Shown: positions 36,263 through 47,345, counted from the stretch's first letter. The stretch: 64,000 bases of DNA from Conoideocrella luteorostrata (GCA_032433595.1 JASWJB010000076.1:1-64000), one strand, 5' to 3'. The notes: a model not told the origin generated them from the sequence alone. Translations and numbers: made by a program.

Positions 36263-37237
36263 ATGCTCGTCAAACTTGATGCCATCAAATATGCTCTGGA
36301 TGGGCCCATCAACAGTAGCGGCGGCCCAGAGCACATTGAGCAGGCCCTGAGAGGCACCAGTGTTGCAGCCGCCAACTACAGCTTTGCGTCCGACGATGGC
36401 ACCCAAATTGTCTACCATGTCTGCGGCAGCGGGCCTGTGTTGATTGTGGCGACGGCGCCCGGCTGGGGAGTAGGCATCAATTACCTTCCCAATGCTCTCA
36501 AGCCTCTGGTTGACAGTGGCAAGTTTACGTTGCTTGCGATACAGCCGCGAGGGAGCTTGCCCTCAGAGCGCCCAGCAGACGACAGCAGGATGAGCTCCAA
36601 GCACATGGCAGCGGATATCGACGTGCTACGTCGGCACCTTGGCCACGCTGCCATCAATGTCCTGGGCCACTCCAACGGCGCGGCCATTGCCCTGGCATAC
36701 GCCGAGATGTTCCCTTCCCACTGCGCAAAAGCCCTCCTCATTGAAACGCAGGTCATTGGCTTCAGAGGGCCCGGCATTGGGCCTGAGCTGGAGAAGCGCA
36801 AAGAAGACCCCCGCTACGCCGAGGCCGTCAAAGCCTTCATGGAGGACATGAGAAAAACGTTCACAACGGATGAAGAGATCACCAAACACATTCAGCGCAT
36901 CATAACCTTGTACTTCTTTGATCCGGAATCGGGTGTTGCTGAATTTGCTCGGAACACCGGACCACTCAACGTACAGCTGTGGGCTAGTACAAGACAGGAC
37001 GAGGCCGATGAAATGCCAGAATCGAACTTGTTCGACAACCTCGACGCCGTTACGGCCGACACGCTCCTCATCTCAGGCTCTGATGATTTCATATGCACTG
37101 TGGCGGCGAGCAGAGCTGCTCAGAAGGGCATTGGCTCAAGGGCCAAGCATGTTGTGTATCAAGATTGCGGCCATATGCCCTGGATAGAGAGTGAAGAGGC
37201 GTTCTTTAGAGATGTGAAAGAATTTTTGCTGCAGTGA
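36263..37237 (+). CDS. Alpha/beta hydrolase
   Basis: An intronless 324-aa protein with the alpha/beta-hydrolase fold. The oxyanion-side strand is VLIVATAPGWG. The nucleophile elbow is GHSNG (Ser137), the acid is in SGSDDF (Asp274 or 275), and the catalytic His is in DCGHMPWIE (His304). A cap region lies at about residues 165-235. The fold includes esterases, epoxide hydrolases and haloperoxidase-like enzymes; the sequence does not fix the substrate. There is no signal peptide, so it is probably cytosolic. All catalytic residues are present and the frame is clean, unlike the neighbouring pseudogenes. Confidence 0.87.
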   Translation: MLVKLDAIKYALDGPINSSGGPEHIEQALRGTSVAAANYSFASDDGTQIVYHVCGSGPVLIVATAPGWGVGINYLPNALKPLVDSGKFTLLAIQPRGSLPSERPADDSRMSSKHMAADIDVLRRHLGHAAINVLGHSNGAAIALAYAEMFPSHCAKALLIETQVIGFRGPGIGPELEKRKEDPRYAEAVKAFMEDMRKTFTTDEEITKHIQRIITLYFFDPESGVAEFARNTGPLNVQLWASTRQDEADEMPESNLFDNLDAVTADTLLISGSDDFICTVAASRAAQKGIGSRAKHVVYQDCGHMPWIESEEAFFRDVKEFLLQ

Positions 37238-37862
37238 GAGAACTTTCCAAAGAGTTGGATGTTGGTTAGAGACTGGTGTATTCTGATTTGACATAACTTG
37301 TAAAGTCTCATTCTGATGAGTAGATTAGGGTAATATATAGGAGCATTCAATAAGAGCTGAGGAAGCATGACACTTCACCGGGGCTACCATTTGCTCGTCG
37401 CAGCGGTAGATCATTTTGCTATTCAGTCACCGGGAAGGCTATTGACAAAGACACCATCTGTCTCTGCCACAGCGACTTCGGTGATCTTCAGGAAAGCTTT
37501 CTTTGATACATGGCTCCCAAGCTTTGCAGATTTTGAACCGCCACAGAGGGGAGATGTTGGAGAGTCACTCCTGTATCTTATTCAGCTTAACCATTGCCAT
37601 GCACCCGAAATGCCACTCGGAGCAGGTTGGGCATACCGTGCCGACATGGAATTTCGGGGTTATGGTTAGTTTGACAACTGTCAGATGTCTGGCGCATTGT
37701 TTTTAAAAAATTATCATAGTCATGAGATCTGCTCGCGGGCCGTGAGCTGCTCCTCGGTCGGCCTCAGTGTCACAGGTTTTAATATACAATAATTGCTGCG
37801 CAATTAGAGCATGTTCTTTTTGTGTTGACACTCAGCATGCCTGGATACGGCAGAATACCGCG
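37238..37862. other. Intergenic region with a dispersed repeat
   Basis: Contains the 37373-37440 copy of the repeat also seen at 24181-24250. No gene is recognisable. Confidence 0.4.
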
Positions 37863-38269
37863 CTGCACATCATATTGCCGAGATGCTTGCGTTAATTGGC
37901 CCGGTACCTGAGCTCTTGGTACAATGGCAAAGAGATGCAGCACAGGCGTTCGAAGCCGCACGTACCGAATGCCGAAGAAAATACGTATGAAAAATGCCTC
38001 AGACTACTTTGGCGGTCCTTTATTTGATGATCATAATGAGTAAGTGCGACCGTTGGGAGTTGGACGGCTGATAATTGATGATGCAAGGTGAATTCTTGCA
38101 TAACTCACTCATCCCGTTCCACCGTAAACTGAGAGAATAAGTGCCAGATTATATCGAGTAAGAAGACTTTGAGCACTTCCTGGGGTTTTTGAAACGCATG
38201 TTGTGTTGGCTTTTTGGGGAGAGGGCAACGGCCAGAGAATTGGAAGCAGACCCGTGGCTGCATTCTTGA
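37863..38269 (+). pseudogene. SRPK-like protein kinase C-terminal remnant
   Basis: Fragments in order match the C-lobe of SR-protein kinases: HHIAEMLALIGPVPELL (about 37875-37925), then YFGGPLFDDHN (about 38000-38038), LIPFHRKLRE (about 38111-38140), and finally EDFEHFLGFLKRMLCW followed by ATARELEADPWLHS, ending at TGA 38267-38269. They lie in different frames; a GTAAGT intron may join two of them, and stops separate the others. No N-lobe or active site is present nearby. Confidence 0.55.
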
Positions 38270-39959
38270 ACCTGACAATCGACTTGGTTGATCAGCAATT
38301 GCAGCGTATCATCAGCATGTGTGGCCTAAATAAAAGGCCACAAAAAAGTACGATACGTCCGTAGAGTAGCAGGCTTTGAGGCCATCCTGTTGCATAGCTC
38401 CGTGGACGGACCAAATGCTGTCGTGTACGAAGTATTTGGCAGCAGATTAGCAACCCCAGCCGTAGTCTTGTCAGGATGTGTAGCCGCGCTACAATGAAAT
38501 ATACCCTCGGAAGGCCCCCATATCATTACCTCGACATTCCCCCGGCGTCTGCAGCATAGAGACGTCGTATCGCATCAAAACTTGCGGCCGCTTGGATACC
38601 GATGTCGATCCTACTGGTCTACCAGAACTCGCGCTTTTCTCGGACAAGGCAGCGGAGCAGCCCAGGATAACCCCTTGGAGATGCTGCGAATGGCGTGCAC
38701 AGCAACCGAGATAAGTGCGCAGGTAATGGAGCTGGGTTTCCCCTTGAAAGGTCAATTTCTGACAAGAATTGGTCACCTCCAGCAGGCGCAGGCGGCGTTT
38801 AGCATGAGAGAACAATTAACGACGCCGAGACGAAGTGGTTGCTGGAACGTACAGGCCAAACGACCCGTGGTGGAGCCCGAGCTTCGCCGTAAACATGGCG
38901 TCTGCACGGAGTACCTGCGGGGTAGGAACTAGCAGCCTGCTGTCATGATGATTTGGTCAGGCTCGCCTCCAACAACCACAATACACGGGCATACTGCTGC
39001 AGATTCGGTCTCTCTAGTTCCTCTTCAAGATAATTCCTAGTAGCTAGCTGTATATTATAGGAACACTTTGCCCCGCGAAGCAGCTTATGGTTCATCATCT
39101 CTTCCTGGCAGGTCAGCAATGTCATACGCCGCTGTGCAGCGCCATGATCCGCTGTCATGGCTGATGGTGCGCTTGACCACAACGGCGCCGACTCTGGGTG
39201 TCAACAAACACCGATCGTGACGACTGCTGACTTGTCATTCGAAAGCCTCACAGCCGCGCGCTGCCATGCTTGTGGCATGTTTTGTGCTGGACTTTGCGCG
39301 TCCATTTTGCGTTCAAGTCACTGACTGCCTCTCTCTCCCTTCAACCACGCATTTGGCCACCACAACCATGATCGCCCCATCTCCCGGAGCAGCTCGACCA
39401 GTGCGCATCCATTATACACATTGTTCACTTGAACGACTTGGACGTTCTGGAATCGAGCCTTGCTTACATCGGATCCGTGTTTATGACTCTGACGTGGGTC
39501 TGCATGACGCATACTGCTCGCCTCCTGAGTTCACTACCTTGCGTCCTTCCTTTCACCGTTGCTTCAGAAATGACCGCGAGGCGTACGTACCAAGCAAAGG
39601 GGCGTCTTCCGGGATGGTTCGCCCCATGATGTGGACCTTTGAGGTAGTAATTGATGATGCGGTGTTTGGAGCAATCAATCCTAGAGGTAGCATCACACTG
39701 ATCCGTCTGGCTCCCCACAATCACTCGCAATGGTCGGCTCTTTGTCACGTCCCCGGGCACGAGAACTTCTTTTTGTCCTTTGACGACAAGCCCCGCGTGG
39801 TCATCCAGACTGCCAGCAGACTTTGCCCACCCTGACGTGGGATTCTCTTAGTCATCCTAGAGGCTCCTTTCCGCCTACAGGCTGGCTTAGCCTGCACGTA
39901 CCGTAAACGATCGCCAAGCATTGGCCCCAAGGGGAACCCGGCGAGAGCACACTGCGACG
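38270..39959. other. Intergenic region, no supported gene
   Basis: Plus-strand open frames at 38582-38932 and 39266-39835 exist. They lack recognisable motifs and have equal-length competitors on the other strand, so I do not call them. Confidence 0.35.
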
Positions 39960-40870
39960 TATAGTGGGTTTGTATTATAAGGCTTATATATTTTCCTCTA
40001 AAAGCTAGCTTCGTAGTAGTAGGTAGATCTTAGTTTATTACTCCCTAGCCAGAGGATAATGGTATTACTGATAAGAGTAGATAGTAGTAAATTCGTTATG
40101 AGTTATATTAAATATACTTACAAGCATAAACATAGATTATATTATGTATTACTACTACTAACTATTACTATTTAGCATGCTATAACTATTTATCCAGCCG
40201 CTCTACTAGCGCCGTAGCGTAACTTACACGCCGCGCTACACACACTACTACATGCTAATACAAACCCGTCTATGCTGCCACACAGTATAAATCCGCAATT
40301 ACTAGATTACTCTAATATAGTAATTACCGCTAACTACTGTTGTTTATTATGCTATAACTGCTTATCCTGAGGCTCTACTGGCGCTGTAGCGCAACTTACA
40401 CGCTGTGCTACACACTGCTATTTGCGAATACAAGCCGCTCTACGCCGCCACACAATATACATCCGCACGTACTGGACTACTGTAATATAGTATTGCTAGT
40501 TAGTATCCTCTAGTGTAGTATAACCAGTGTTAATATATTTTTACTATGAGATAAGTGTTTAAGATACGAAAAACATCTCATATCTATACACGCTACTAAG
40601 TAGTCGTAGGAGGTTTTAAGCCAAGCCACGATTCGTCGGATATCGAAAGAAGTCCCAGTGGATTTGGAAGAACGTTACGTATATTTAGAATTATTTTATC
40701 TATTTATTCTTGCTGTATTCTACTGTATTTAATTTCCTTATTTCTCCAGTCCTTATTAACGTAATAATAGATAGTAGTATAGTATTATAGCTAAGCAGGA
40801 AGCCAAGGAAACCAACACTACAGTACAGATATTAGCTTATCTTCGAAGAATTAAAGATGGATGTACAAAA
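39960..40870. repeat. AT/TA-rich block with ~175-bp direct repeats, RIP-like
   Basis: The block is rich in TA and low in G. Two direct copies lie at about 40168-40320 and 40345-40497: ATGCTATAACT..TTATCC..GGCTCTACT..GCG, then GTAGCG..AACTTACACG, CTACACAC, AATATAGTA. Differences between copies are largely C/T and G/A transitions, as expected after repeat-induced point mutation. No coding capacity remains. Confidence 0.6.
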
Positions 40871-41433
40871 GCATAAGCATTAGCAGCCATGCAAAGTGTT
40901 GTCGCCACATACTGTACACAACAGACTAGTTTTGTCTCGTGCCCAGAGGAGAATCAGAGTGTAAGTGCCAATAACGCTCGTTTGACTATTCAGGGCTGGT
41001 TTGGACATAAACAGAACAGCGTGACGCCTCCTCTTAATCACGTCAGATTTTTTTCGTTTCAACAGCTCCCATCACCATACGTTGCTCATTAGTCTGGTGG
41101 GTGCAAATGCCACAAGACGTAGTGACACAAGAAATACGAGCTCTATATAAAGGTTGAAAAGCGGCCACTGGCTGCACCGGTCTCTGTGTGACAAGCAGCC
41201 TCTGACTACACCATTTTTGTGCGACATCATAGCACACTTCAGCCATCTCTCGCTCTGCCTAACTGTCGGTGAAGCCTGCCCAGCTACTATTTCTCCGGGT
41301 TAGCTTTCATGTACTTGAGTCCTTGGAGGCAAGAAGTTTAATCTCGTTCACCAACATCATCGAAGTGGTCAGGCTTTGGCAGCAACATAACGTCGTTAAC
41401 TAAGAATCAGGGTAACTTCCAAAGCCATTTGCT
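40871..41433. other. Upstream region of the HET gene
   Basis: No gene is recognised; likely the promoter and leader of the HET gene. A TATATAAAGG motif at about 41143-41152 is a weak TATA candidate roughly 290 bp upstream. Confidence 0.3.
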
Positions 41434-43380
41434 ATGGATCGATACCAATATCGTCCGCTCGCGTCCCAATCTCGGGAGATAAGGCTCATCACGCTAGGCC
41501 CTGGTGGTTTGCCGGATGATTTGCACATCGAGCTACGCCATGAGACCCTTTCAACTAACAAACCGCCACCATATGATTCGTTGTCATATGCCTGGGGCAC
41601 AGAAAAAGAACTGGTGCAGATACAAAATGGCCCTTCTTCCACAAAATCACTCGTCATCCCTCAGAATCTCGCTACAGCCTTGAAATATGTGCGATATGAA
41701 GACCGGCCGAGGGTTCTATGGATTGATGCTATTTGCATTGACCAAAGCAACACCCAGGAACGGAGCCAACAGGTAGCAATAATGGGGGACATCTATGGGA
41801 TGGCCCGCCAAGTTGTTGTCTGGATTGGCACCGAAAGTGACGACAGCACGTTCGCTTTGGAATTATTGGAGCATATTGGATCAAAAGTAGAAGTGGACTG
41901 GTCGACAATCACTATGAGACCCGCCGCGACTGATGCGAGCGAACCAGAATGGGCTGATAAAAATCAACGTCTTCCGTACCAGGAAAGAGATCTCGTTGCA
42001 TTGAACTCTCTCTTTCACCGGACGTGGTTCGAAAGACTCTGGACACGACAAGAAGTTCGCTTGGCAAATACTGACGCCATTGTCATGTGCGGTACCAAAA
42101 TGATGAGTTGGAAGGCACTTCGCAACTCTATATTTGCCATCCGACTGAAACCTGGGAAGGTATTTCCTTCAGAGAAGACGACCGAACAATTTTACGACCG
42201 TATTGAATTGATATATGCAATAATTGACGAAAGGCCAAGGCCTCTTCAGTCTATGCTAGCCCGAGCACGGATTGCGGAATGTAGCGATCCCAGAGATAGA
42301 GTATACGCATTGCTCAATATGCTCCATCCGAATGAAAAGGCACTTGGGATTGTCCCGGATCACTCTAAGACGACCGAAGAACTTTATCAGCACGTAGTCC
42401 TCAGGCATATCGAGCAGTATAAGAGTTTGCATATTCTGTCAGCTTGCCAACTTGGATCGAGAAATATGCCAAGTTGGGTTCCAGATTGGTCCACCCGGAG
42501 CGTCCTTGATCCCTTCTGGTATTGTGGTGAAGGTGATAAGCTACTTGATCGCTCTGATGCATCGTATCTGGGAGCAGGGGTTCTCCAAGCATCGGGATTG
42601 TCTGTAGCGACCATCAATGAAGTTCGAGACTTGAACTTTCCCCAACAGCTTCTTCATGTTGCGGAGCATATAATAAAACTTTTACCCGATAACATCATCG
42701 ACGGAAAATACAGGCACGAGAACGGTGAAAGACTCTTGGAAGCTTACTGCCGAATTTTCTGCTGCAATGAGTTCGGAGAGAAATGGTCACCTACTAGATC
42801 GTATACCCCAGACACCCAGAAAAGCATGGAATTTTTTGCTTCTATGATAAATATGGATAAGGCCACCATGGAAACTACGGTGGAGTTGGATGCGGCCGGG
42901 ATATATCTCAGTTATGTTTATGGGAACTGCCGAGGCAGATGTCTCTTTTCAACCAAAGAAGGCTACGTTGGACTGGCACCAAAATCAGCAAAGCCTGGTG
43001 ATGAAGTTTGTTTTCTCTTCGGTCGCGATTCGCCGATGGTACTCCGTCTCGTTAAAGAGAAATCTGGACTAAAGCATCAAGTCGTAGGGGAATGTTATGC
43101 TCATGGTCTTATGGCGGGTGAAGCTGTTCTTGGAGATCTGCCTAACGACATGGTGCAAGTCTTCCAGAAAGATGAGGCATCCAGGCAAAATGCACCAGCT
43201 TACCTGAATAGGCAAACCGGGTTAATCCAAAGAGAAGACCCACGGCTGGAATCATTCCCGACGTACTTGGCGGATAGTAGCTACGTCGAGGAACTCTCAG
43301 TGGAGGAACTACTCGAGAAGCTTAGACTAAACGTCCCTGGAAAACCTACGATCGATGTTAAGAAGTTTTATCTTATATGA
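41434..43380 (+). CDS. HET-domain (heterokaryon incompatibility) protein
   Basis: An intronless 648-aa protein. Residues about 46-200 carry the HET signature: PPYDSLSYAWG, IPQNLATALKYVR, LWIDAICIDQSN, ERSQQVAIMGDIYGMARQVVVWIG, and later FHRTWFERLWTRQEV. The C-terminal half (ARIAECSDPRDRVYALL, MPSWVPDWS) is the conserved extension of this family. HET domains are TIR-like effectors that can cause regulated cell death when incompatible strains fuse; the role here is inferred from family. Most fungal genomes carry dozens of such genes, so a specific allorecognition role is not shown. No partner gene such as an STAND protein is adjacent; the nearest NLR lies 18 kb away. Confidence 0.9.
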   Translation: MDRYQYRPLASQSREIRLITLGPGGLPDDLHIELRHETLSTNKPPPYDSLSYAWGTEKELVQIQNGPSSTKSLVIPQNLATALKYVRYEDRPRVLWIDAICIDQSNTQERSQQVAIMGDIYGMARQVVVWIGTESDDSTFALELLEHIGSKVEVDWSTITMRPAATDASEPEWADKNQRLPYQERDLVALNSLFHRTWFERLWTRQEVRLANTDAIVMCGTKMMSWKALRNSIFAIRLKPGKVFPSEKTTEQFYDRIELIYAIIDERPRPLQSMLARARIAECSDPRDRVYALLNMLHPNEKALGIVPDHSKTTEELYQHVVLRHIEQYKSLHILSACQLGSRNMPSWVPDWSTRSVLDPFWYCGEGDKLLDRSDASYLGAGVLQASGLSVATINEVRDLNFPQQLLHVAEHIIKLLPDNIIDGKYRHENGERLLEAYCRIFCCNEFGEKWSPTRSYTPDTQKSMEFFASMINMDKATMETTVELDAAGIYLSYVYGNCRGRCLFSTKEGYVGLAPKSAKPGDEVCFLFGRDSPMVLRLVKEKSGLKHQVVGECYAHGLMAGEAVLGDLPNDMVQVFQKDEASRQNAPAYLNRQTGLIQREDPRLESFPTYLADSSYVEELSVEELLEKLRLNVPGKPTIDVKKFYLI

Positions 43381-43996
43381 TATCGATGTTTGTAAAGTCC
43401 GGTCGTGGATAACGGCGATGGACTATGTCACAAGAATAGGGATCTCGTGAGACAACGTCTCCGACAATGACTGATCCGATGGCCAACTCCTAGCCAGAAT
43501 CATCTATAAGAAGAAGCCTAATTCCTCGTCAATTAGATAGAATACAATGATAATTCGGCTAAATCAGACGACTGCAGCTTTTTATTTGTGACAAATGACA
43601 CCTTAGCAGGGGCGCGTGGCATTCTTCGACAGACAACGCATTGCATGAGAAGAACTTGAAAGATGCAGCACAGTATAACTGCAGCAAGCTGTACTCCGTA
43701 CAACGAGCGACTTCCGCACTCTCCAGCTTTTCGGGGTCAGTTTGCATGGCGCGATTGGGTGGATAAATGTGGCTTGGAATGGTTACGTCAATAGTTCTGG
43801 CGATAGTGGCAGGCTTCGTTGTAGTAACCGATGTGGAGGACATCTTGTCACGTTTATCGAGGCCAGAGCAATTACACAGTAGAAACTTGGTAGGAATGGA
43901 TAGAATTTGATTGAATTGATGATGCCTTCCAAGTTGACAGGGAATTCCTTCCTTTCATACCTGAATTCAACTAATCCGTCAGATTCCTTCGGATTC
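43381..43996. other. Intergenic region with dispersed repeat 43859-43987
   Basis: Contains the second copy of the GAGGCCAGAGCA repeat (43859-43987; partner at 19099). A minus-strand open frame at 43559-43843 starts with ATG but matches no family and overlaps the repeat edge; I leave it uncalled. The 9-mer TACTCCGTA is at 43692. Confidence 0.4.
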
Positions 43997-44571
43997 TGTT
44001 GGAATCTTGCCGCCAAGCACACAACAAGAGGGGTCACGTGGTCACCTTTCGGCCACCCTATTTATACGAGCATCGTAGGCATCGTATTTTGACTTGTTTT
44101 TTGTCACAGGAAACATTCCACACAACCAACACACGATGCACTCAACATCACCGAAAACGCGCAATGCGACCGGAATTATTCAACATCGTCGGAAGCATTC
44201 AAATTCAACAGAATCGTACGACCGGAAGCATTCAATATCGTCAAAATTGAACGATGCCGAGGAATGCGCCCCGCACAAGGAATTTAACATCACCGGAAAC
44301 GGACGATATCGCCGGAAACCTACGATATCGTCAGAATCAATGGAATAGAATAAATGCACGAAAAGAGGGATATCGTAGAGATAAATAGCAGCCGAATTCC
44401 CGTCAATTAGATAGAAATCAAGGACATTTTTCCACTGCCCTAGAGACCGACTTCCATAGCTGCTCACTTGTGACATTTTTCCCCTCTTAGATAGACCCGA
44501 CTTATTGAATATATTGTATTTTGATGCATTTGATCTAGATCAACTTGCACAGCACCCCTGTGCAACCCACA
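43997..44571 (+). mobile_element. Solo LTR (TGTTGGAAT family) carrying a nested insertion, TSD GATTC
   Basis: The LTR begins TGTTGGAATCTTGCC at 43997 and ends GCAACCCACA at 44571, flanked by a perfect 5-bp duplication, GATTC (43992-43996 and 44572-44576). Relative to the other copies it is interrupted after GACTTGTTTTT by 374 bp (44102-44475), after which TTTTTCCCCTCTTAGATAG resumes. Confidence 0.85.
44102..44475. mobile_element. Small nested element with TGTCACA termini
   Basis: The insertion starts TGTCACAGG and ends CTTGTGACA, imperfect 9-bp terminal inverted repeats (8 of 9 match). Runs of five T on both sides are consistent with a short target duplication. The interior has short repeated motifs (GGAAGCATTCAA, CGATATCG, GATATCGTC) and no coding capacity. 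The uninterrupted LTR copies at 6654 and 32655 fix its boundaries. It is a MITE-like element; the superfamily is unknown. Confidence 0.7.
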
Positions 44572-44885
44572 GATTCCACGATGCCCTGCACGCTGAACAC
44601 CTCCTGCAGCAGTTGCAACCATTGCGTTGTAAGAACATGTATGGATGCGAGCTTCTAAAGCGATACAATATCTCTAAGGACACTAGAGGCATGTTGTGAA
44701 TTTCTTCCAACTTTACAGATAGAACAATGAACCTTTAAAGAAGTAATCATTTGTCTCCACCCAATGCGCCATTTCTGTCGCGGCACAACCTCAAAATCCT
44801 TCAACATGTAGCTTGCGGACTCGGTGATCGTCGGTTCGTTCTACCTCAGTAATCCACAAGTTTTCCCCTTCGCAGTTGGGCCAGT

Positions 44886-45325
44886 GCTGTTGCTGGTCGT
44901 GTGTTACACACTACATGTGATGTGGGTGTGCGCTCTGGGTCGACAATGTATCTGAATTGGTAGAAAGTCGGCGACTGGACTGTTGATATATATGCACATC
45001 TTTGTGACAGTCTAAGTCGTAGTAATGCATTGATCACCCCACGCGCTGGGAAAAGAACCTCCTCCGCCAAGCTTAGCCCAGATCCGTACGGAGTACCATA
45101 CAGTGTATTTGGTCGGCGCCGTTGCTGGTCGTGTGTCAGACGCTAGCATATGTGGGTTGTGGATGTGCGTTTTGTGTCGACAATGTACCTGAATTGGTAG
45201 AAAGTCGGCGACTGGACTGTTGACATATATGTATATCTTTGTGATAGTCTAAGTCGTAGTAATGCATTGATCACCCCACGCGCTGGTAGGAGAACCCCCG
45301 CTAGGCTGAGCCCAGTTCTGTATCG
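44886..45325. repeat. Tandem direct repeat, two ~205-bp copies
   Basis: Copies at about 44886-45092 and 45117-45325 share GTTGCTGGTCGTGTGT, TGTCGACAATGTA.CTGAAT, GGTAGAAAGTCGGCGACTGG, AGTCTAAGTCGTAGTAATGC and ATTGATCACCCCACGCGCTG. They differ mainly by transitions. The period is about 231 bp. No coding function is evident; the copies could be a tandem duplication or the two ends of a collapsed element. Confidence 0.75.
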
Positions 45326-45814
45326 TAAAGTGTATTCTGGAGGCAAGTAGAATAATTGGCTGCCACAAACGTATGGTCACTCTTACGTGATCTTCTATGT
45401 TTGTGCCCCGTGCCTTGCCCTAGATTACGTCGGTTATGTTAGCCAAGGTAGCTGTGGTATTGCTTGACAGAGACCTGGTGACACTTACGAATAACCCGCG
45501 CGGGGCTTTTGGTCTTCCGGTGGCTCCTGGTTACTCGACCCTGGTTCTTTTTGAGGACAGTGACCTGCCCTATCCTCACTCCTTTGGCTGGTGACGATGT
45601 CACACATTTTTTCGCTCGCATCCAAAAACGGCACCGGAATCATTGTTTGGAAATCGTATGGCCGAGAGCATATGGGATGTGAGCGAATGAGACGAGATCT
45701 AATCCACCCACAAAGAGGAGGAAAATGGTTATATTTATACTTAGGACGAGAGGCCCTGTGGGCTTTTGCCACATCTCATCTGATGACTAGAGCACTGAAC
45801 AAGTCAAAACGCTG

Positions 45815-46095
45815 AATCGGTGGCCGAGCACCGGTGATATCGTGAGAGCACTGAACAATCCTCAGAACGACTGTTCAGTGGCGAGAGCACTGGTAACATC
45901 GTGAGAGCACTCATTCAGTCACTCAGAACGCTAGCTCGGTAGTCGGAGCGCTATTCACTCAACCCCCAGACCGACTGTTCAGTGGCGAGAACACTGGTGA
46001 CATCGTGAGAGCACTTATTCACCGGTGGTCGGAGCGCTATTCACTCAACCTCCAGAACGTTATTTCAGTGACCGGAGCACTCATTCAGTAATCTT
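45815..46095. repeat. Minisatellite of GAGAGCACTG..TCAGTGGC units
   Basis: Interleaved units repeat four to five times: ATCGTGAGAGCACT, ACTGTTCAGTGGCGAGA.CAC, GTCGGAGCGCTATTCACTCA and ACCCCCAGA. The composite period is about 100 bp with internal ~25-bp subunits. Confidence 0.7.
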
Positions 46096-46376
46096 ATTAA
46101 GATGGGACCTGTGGTATGATAAAACCGTATCCGCGTCACCACGGCGGGAAGGGTAGGTCATCTCGACATTTGCCCAGAATTCCATTGACATAGTTGCCTC
46201 TAATAGTGTGTAGTGTACTCCGTAAGTCTAACCAACATACTCCGTATAGCTTTCACAGTTAATACCACGAGTGATAGTAATAAGTAGTGGGGCATTCTCC
46301 ACCAACATCAAAACCGCTGCACTGACTTCGTTGCCTAAGGTCGAAGTTTTCCCACATTATTTCTTTGTTGACCGTG

Positions 46377-46440
46377 AGGCCCACCTCTCGTGCCGGGACC
46401 GATAGACACCACTGTTATGTCTGTTACGAGAGGTGGGCCT
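46377..46440. repeat. Perfect 15-bp inverted repeat (hairpin)
   Basis: AGGCCCACCTCTCGT (46377-46391) and its exact reverse complement (46426-46440) are separated by 34 bp. The arms are GC-rich, so the stem would be stable as RNA or cruciform DNA. It could be a tiny MITE, a transcription terminator-like structure or a recombination relic. Confidence 0.7.
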
Positions 46441-46934
46441 TGCGCAGAAATCGAGCAGAAAGTTGACGTCCTTAATTACATTACATGTTTGTTGCGCCTA
46501 CGTGCCATGTAGCGAGAATGCAAGCTATGATAGAGAGTTGTAGGGAAACACTGGCGTCTCGGGACTTATTTAACGGATCTGGTACGGGGTCTAATGCGTG
46601 TTACAGCTGGAATCGTCAGATGTGTGGGTGGATTAGTCATGCATGGAAGCGGGACCTACGCAGCCAGAATTAACACAACAACAATTAAGTGGTAGCAGTT
46701 ATTAGGGATTCCTTCATGTGCCCTCTAATGCACCCGACCTAGCTCCTGTGTCAAGAACCACCAAATCGACCCAAACAGTCACCCACGATCTCTACGACCC
46801 CCTACGATTTCTTTCCCTCCTGCCGCTACAGAACGCTCGTTCGGTTGAAGACGTCTCTACACCGGCAGCTGCGTCCTTTCTAGAGCCGCTACTAAACGGT
46901 GGGATTTCACAGGCGCTGTGCGTTTTCTAGCATT

Positions 46935-47345
46935 TTGTTCCGTCATCGAATTCGATAGCTAGCGCGAGCATCTTAGCCGGCAGTTTCTATGCGAATTAAT
47001 CCGACAATCGAATTCGATAGCTGGCGCGAGCATTCTAGCCGGCAGCTTCCTTGCCAATTGACCCGACCGTCTTCAAATTGAATAGCTGGCTTCCTAGCTA
47101 GCAGTATCCTTTCAATTCGACCCGACCGCCATCGAATTCGACAGCCATCGCGAGCTACCTAGCCCAAATCCCAGTGCTAGCAAGCCCAACACGCGACCAA
47201 TTCCTTCAGCGGCCAGTCAGTTATCCTAGCTGCCGCGAAGGCCGCCGCTCTCAGATTCAACGGCCTGCCCGATATCCCAGCCCATTCCCCGGCCAATACC
47301 TTCGGCGGCCGGACCGATATCCTAGCTACAAACGAATTCAGTAGC
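46935..47345. repeat. Minisatellite, ~60-65-bp GAATTCGATAGC units
   Basis: Units with TCGAATTCGATAGCT, GGCGCGAGCAT, CTAGCCGGCAG, then CCAATTGACCCGACCG recur about four times and then decay into shorter CCTAGC/GGCCGG motifs. No coding capacity is evident. Confidence 0.7.

Noticed and set aside
38582..38932. 116-aa plus-strand open frame
   Set aside because: No recognisable motif and an antisense frame of similar length; treated as chance.
39266..39835. 189-aa plus-strand open frame
   Set aside because: No domain, signal or splice pattern recognised; comparable open frames exist on the other strand.
43559..43843. 94-aa minus-strand open frame with ATG
   Set aside because: No family resemblance, and it borders the dispersed repeat; not enough to call a gene.
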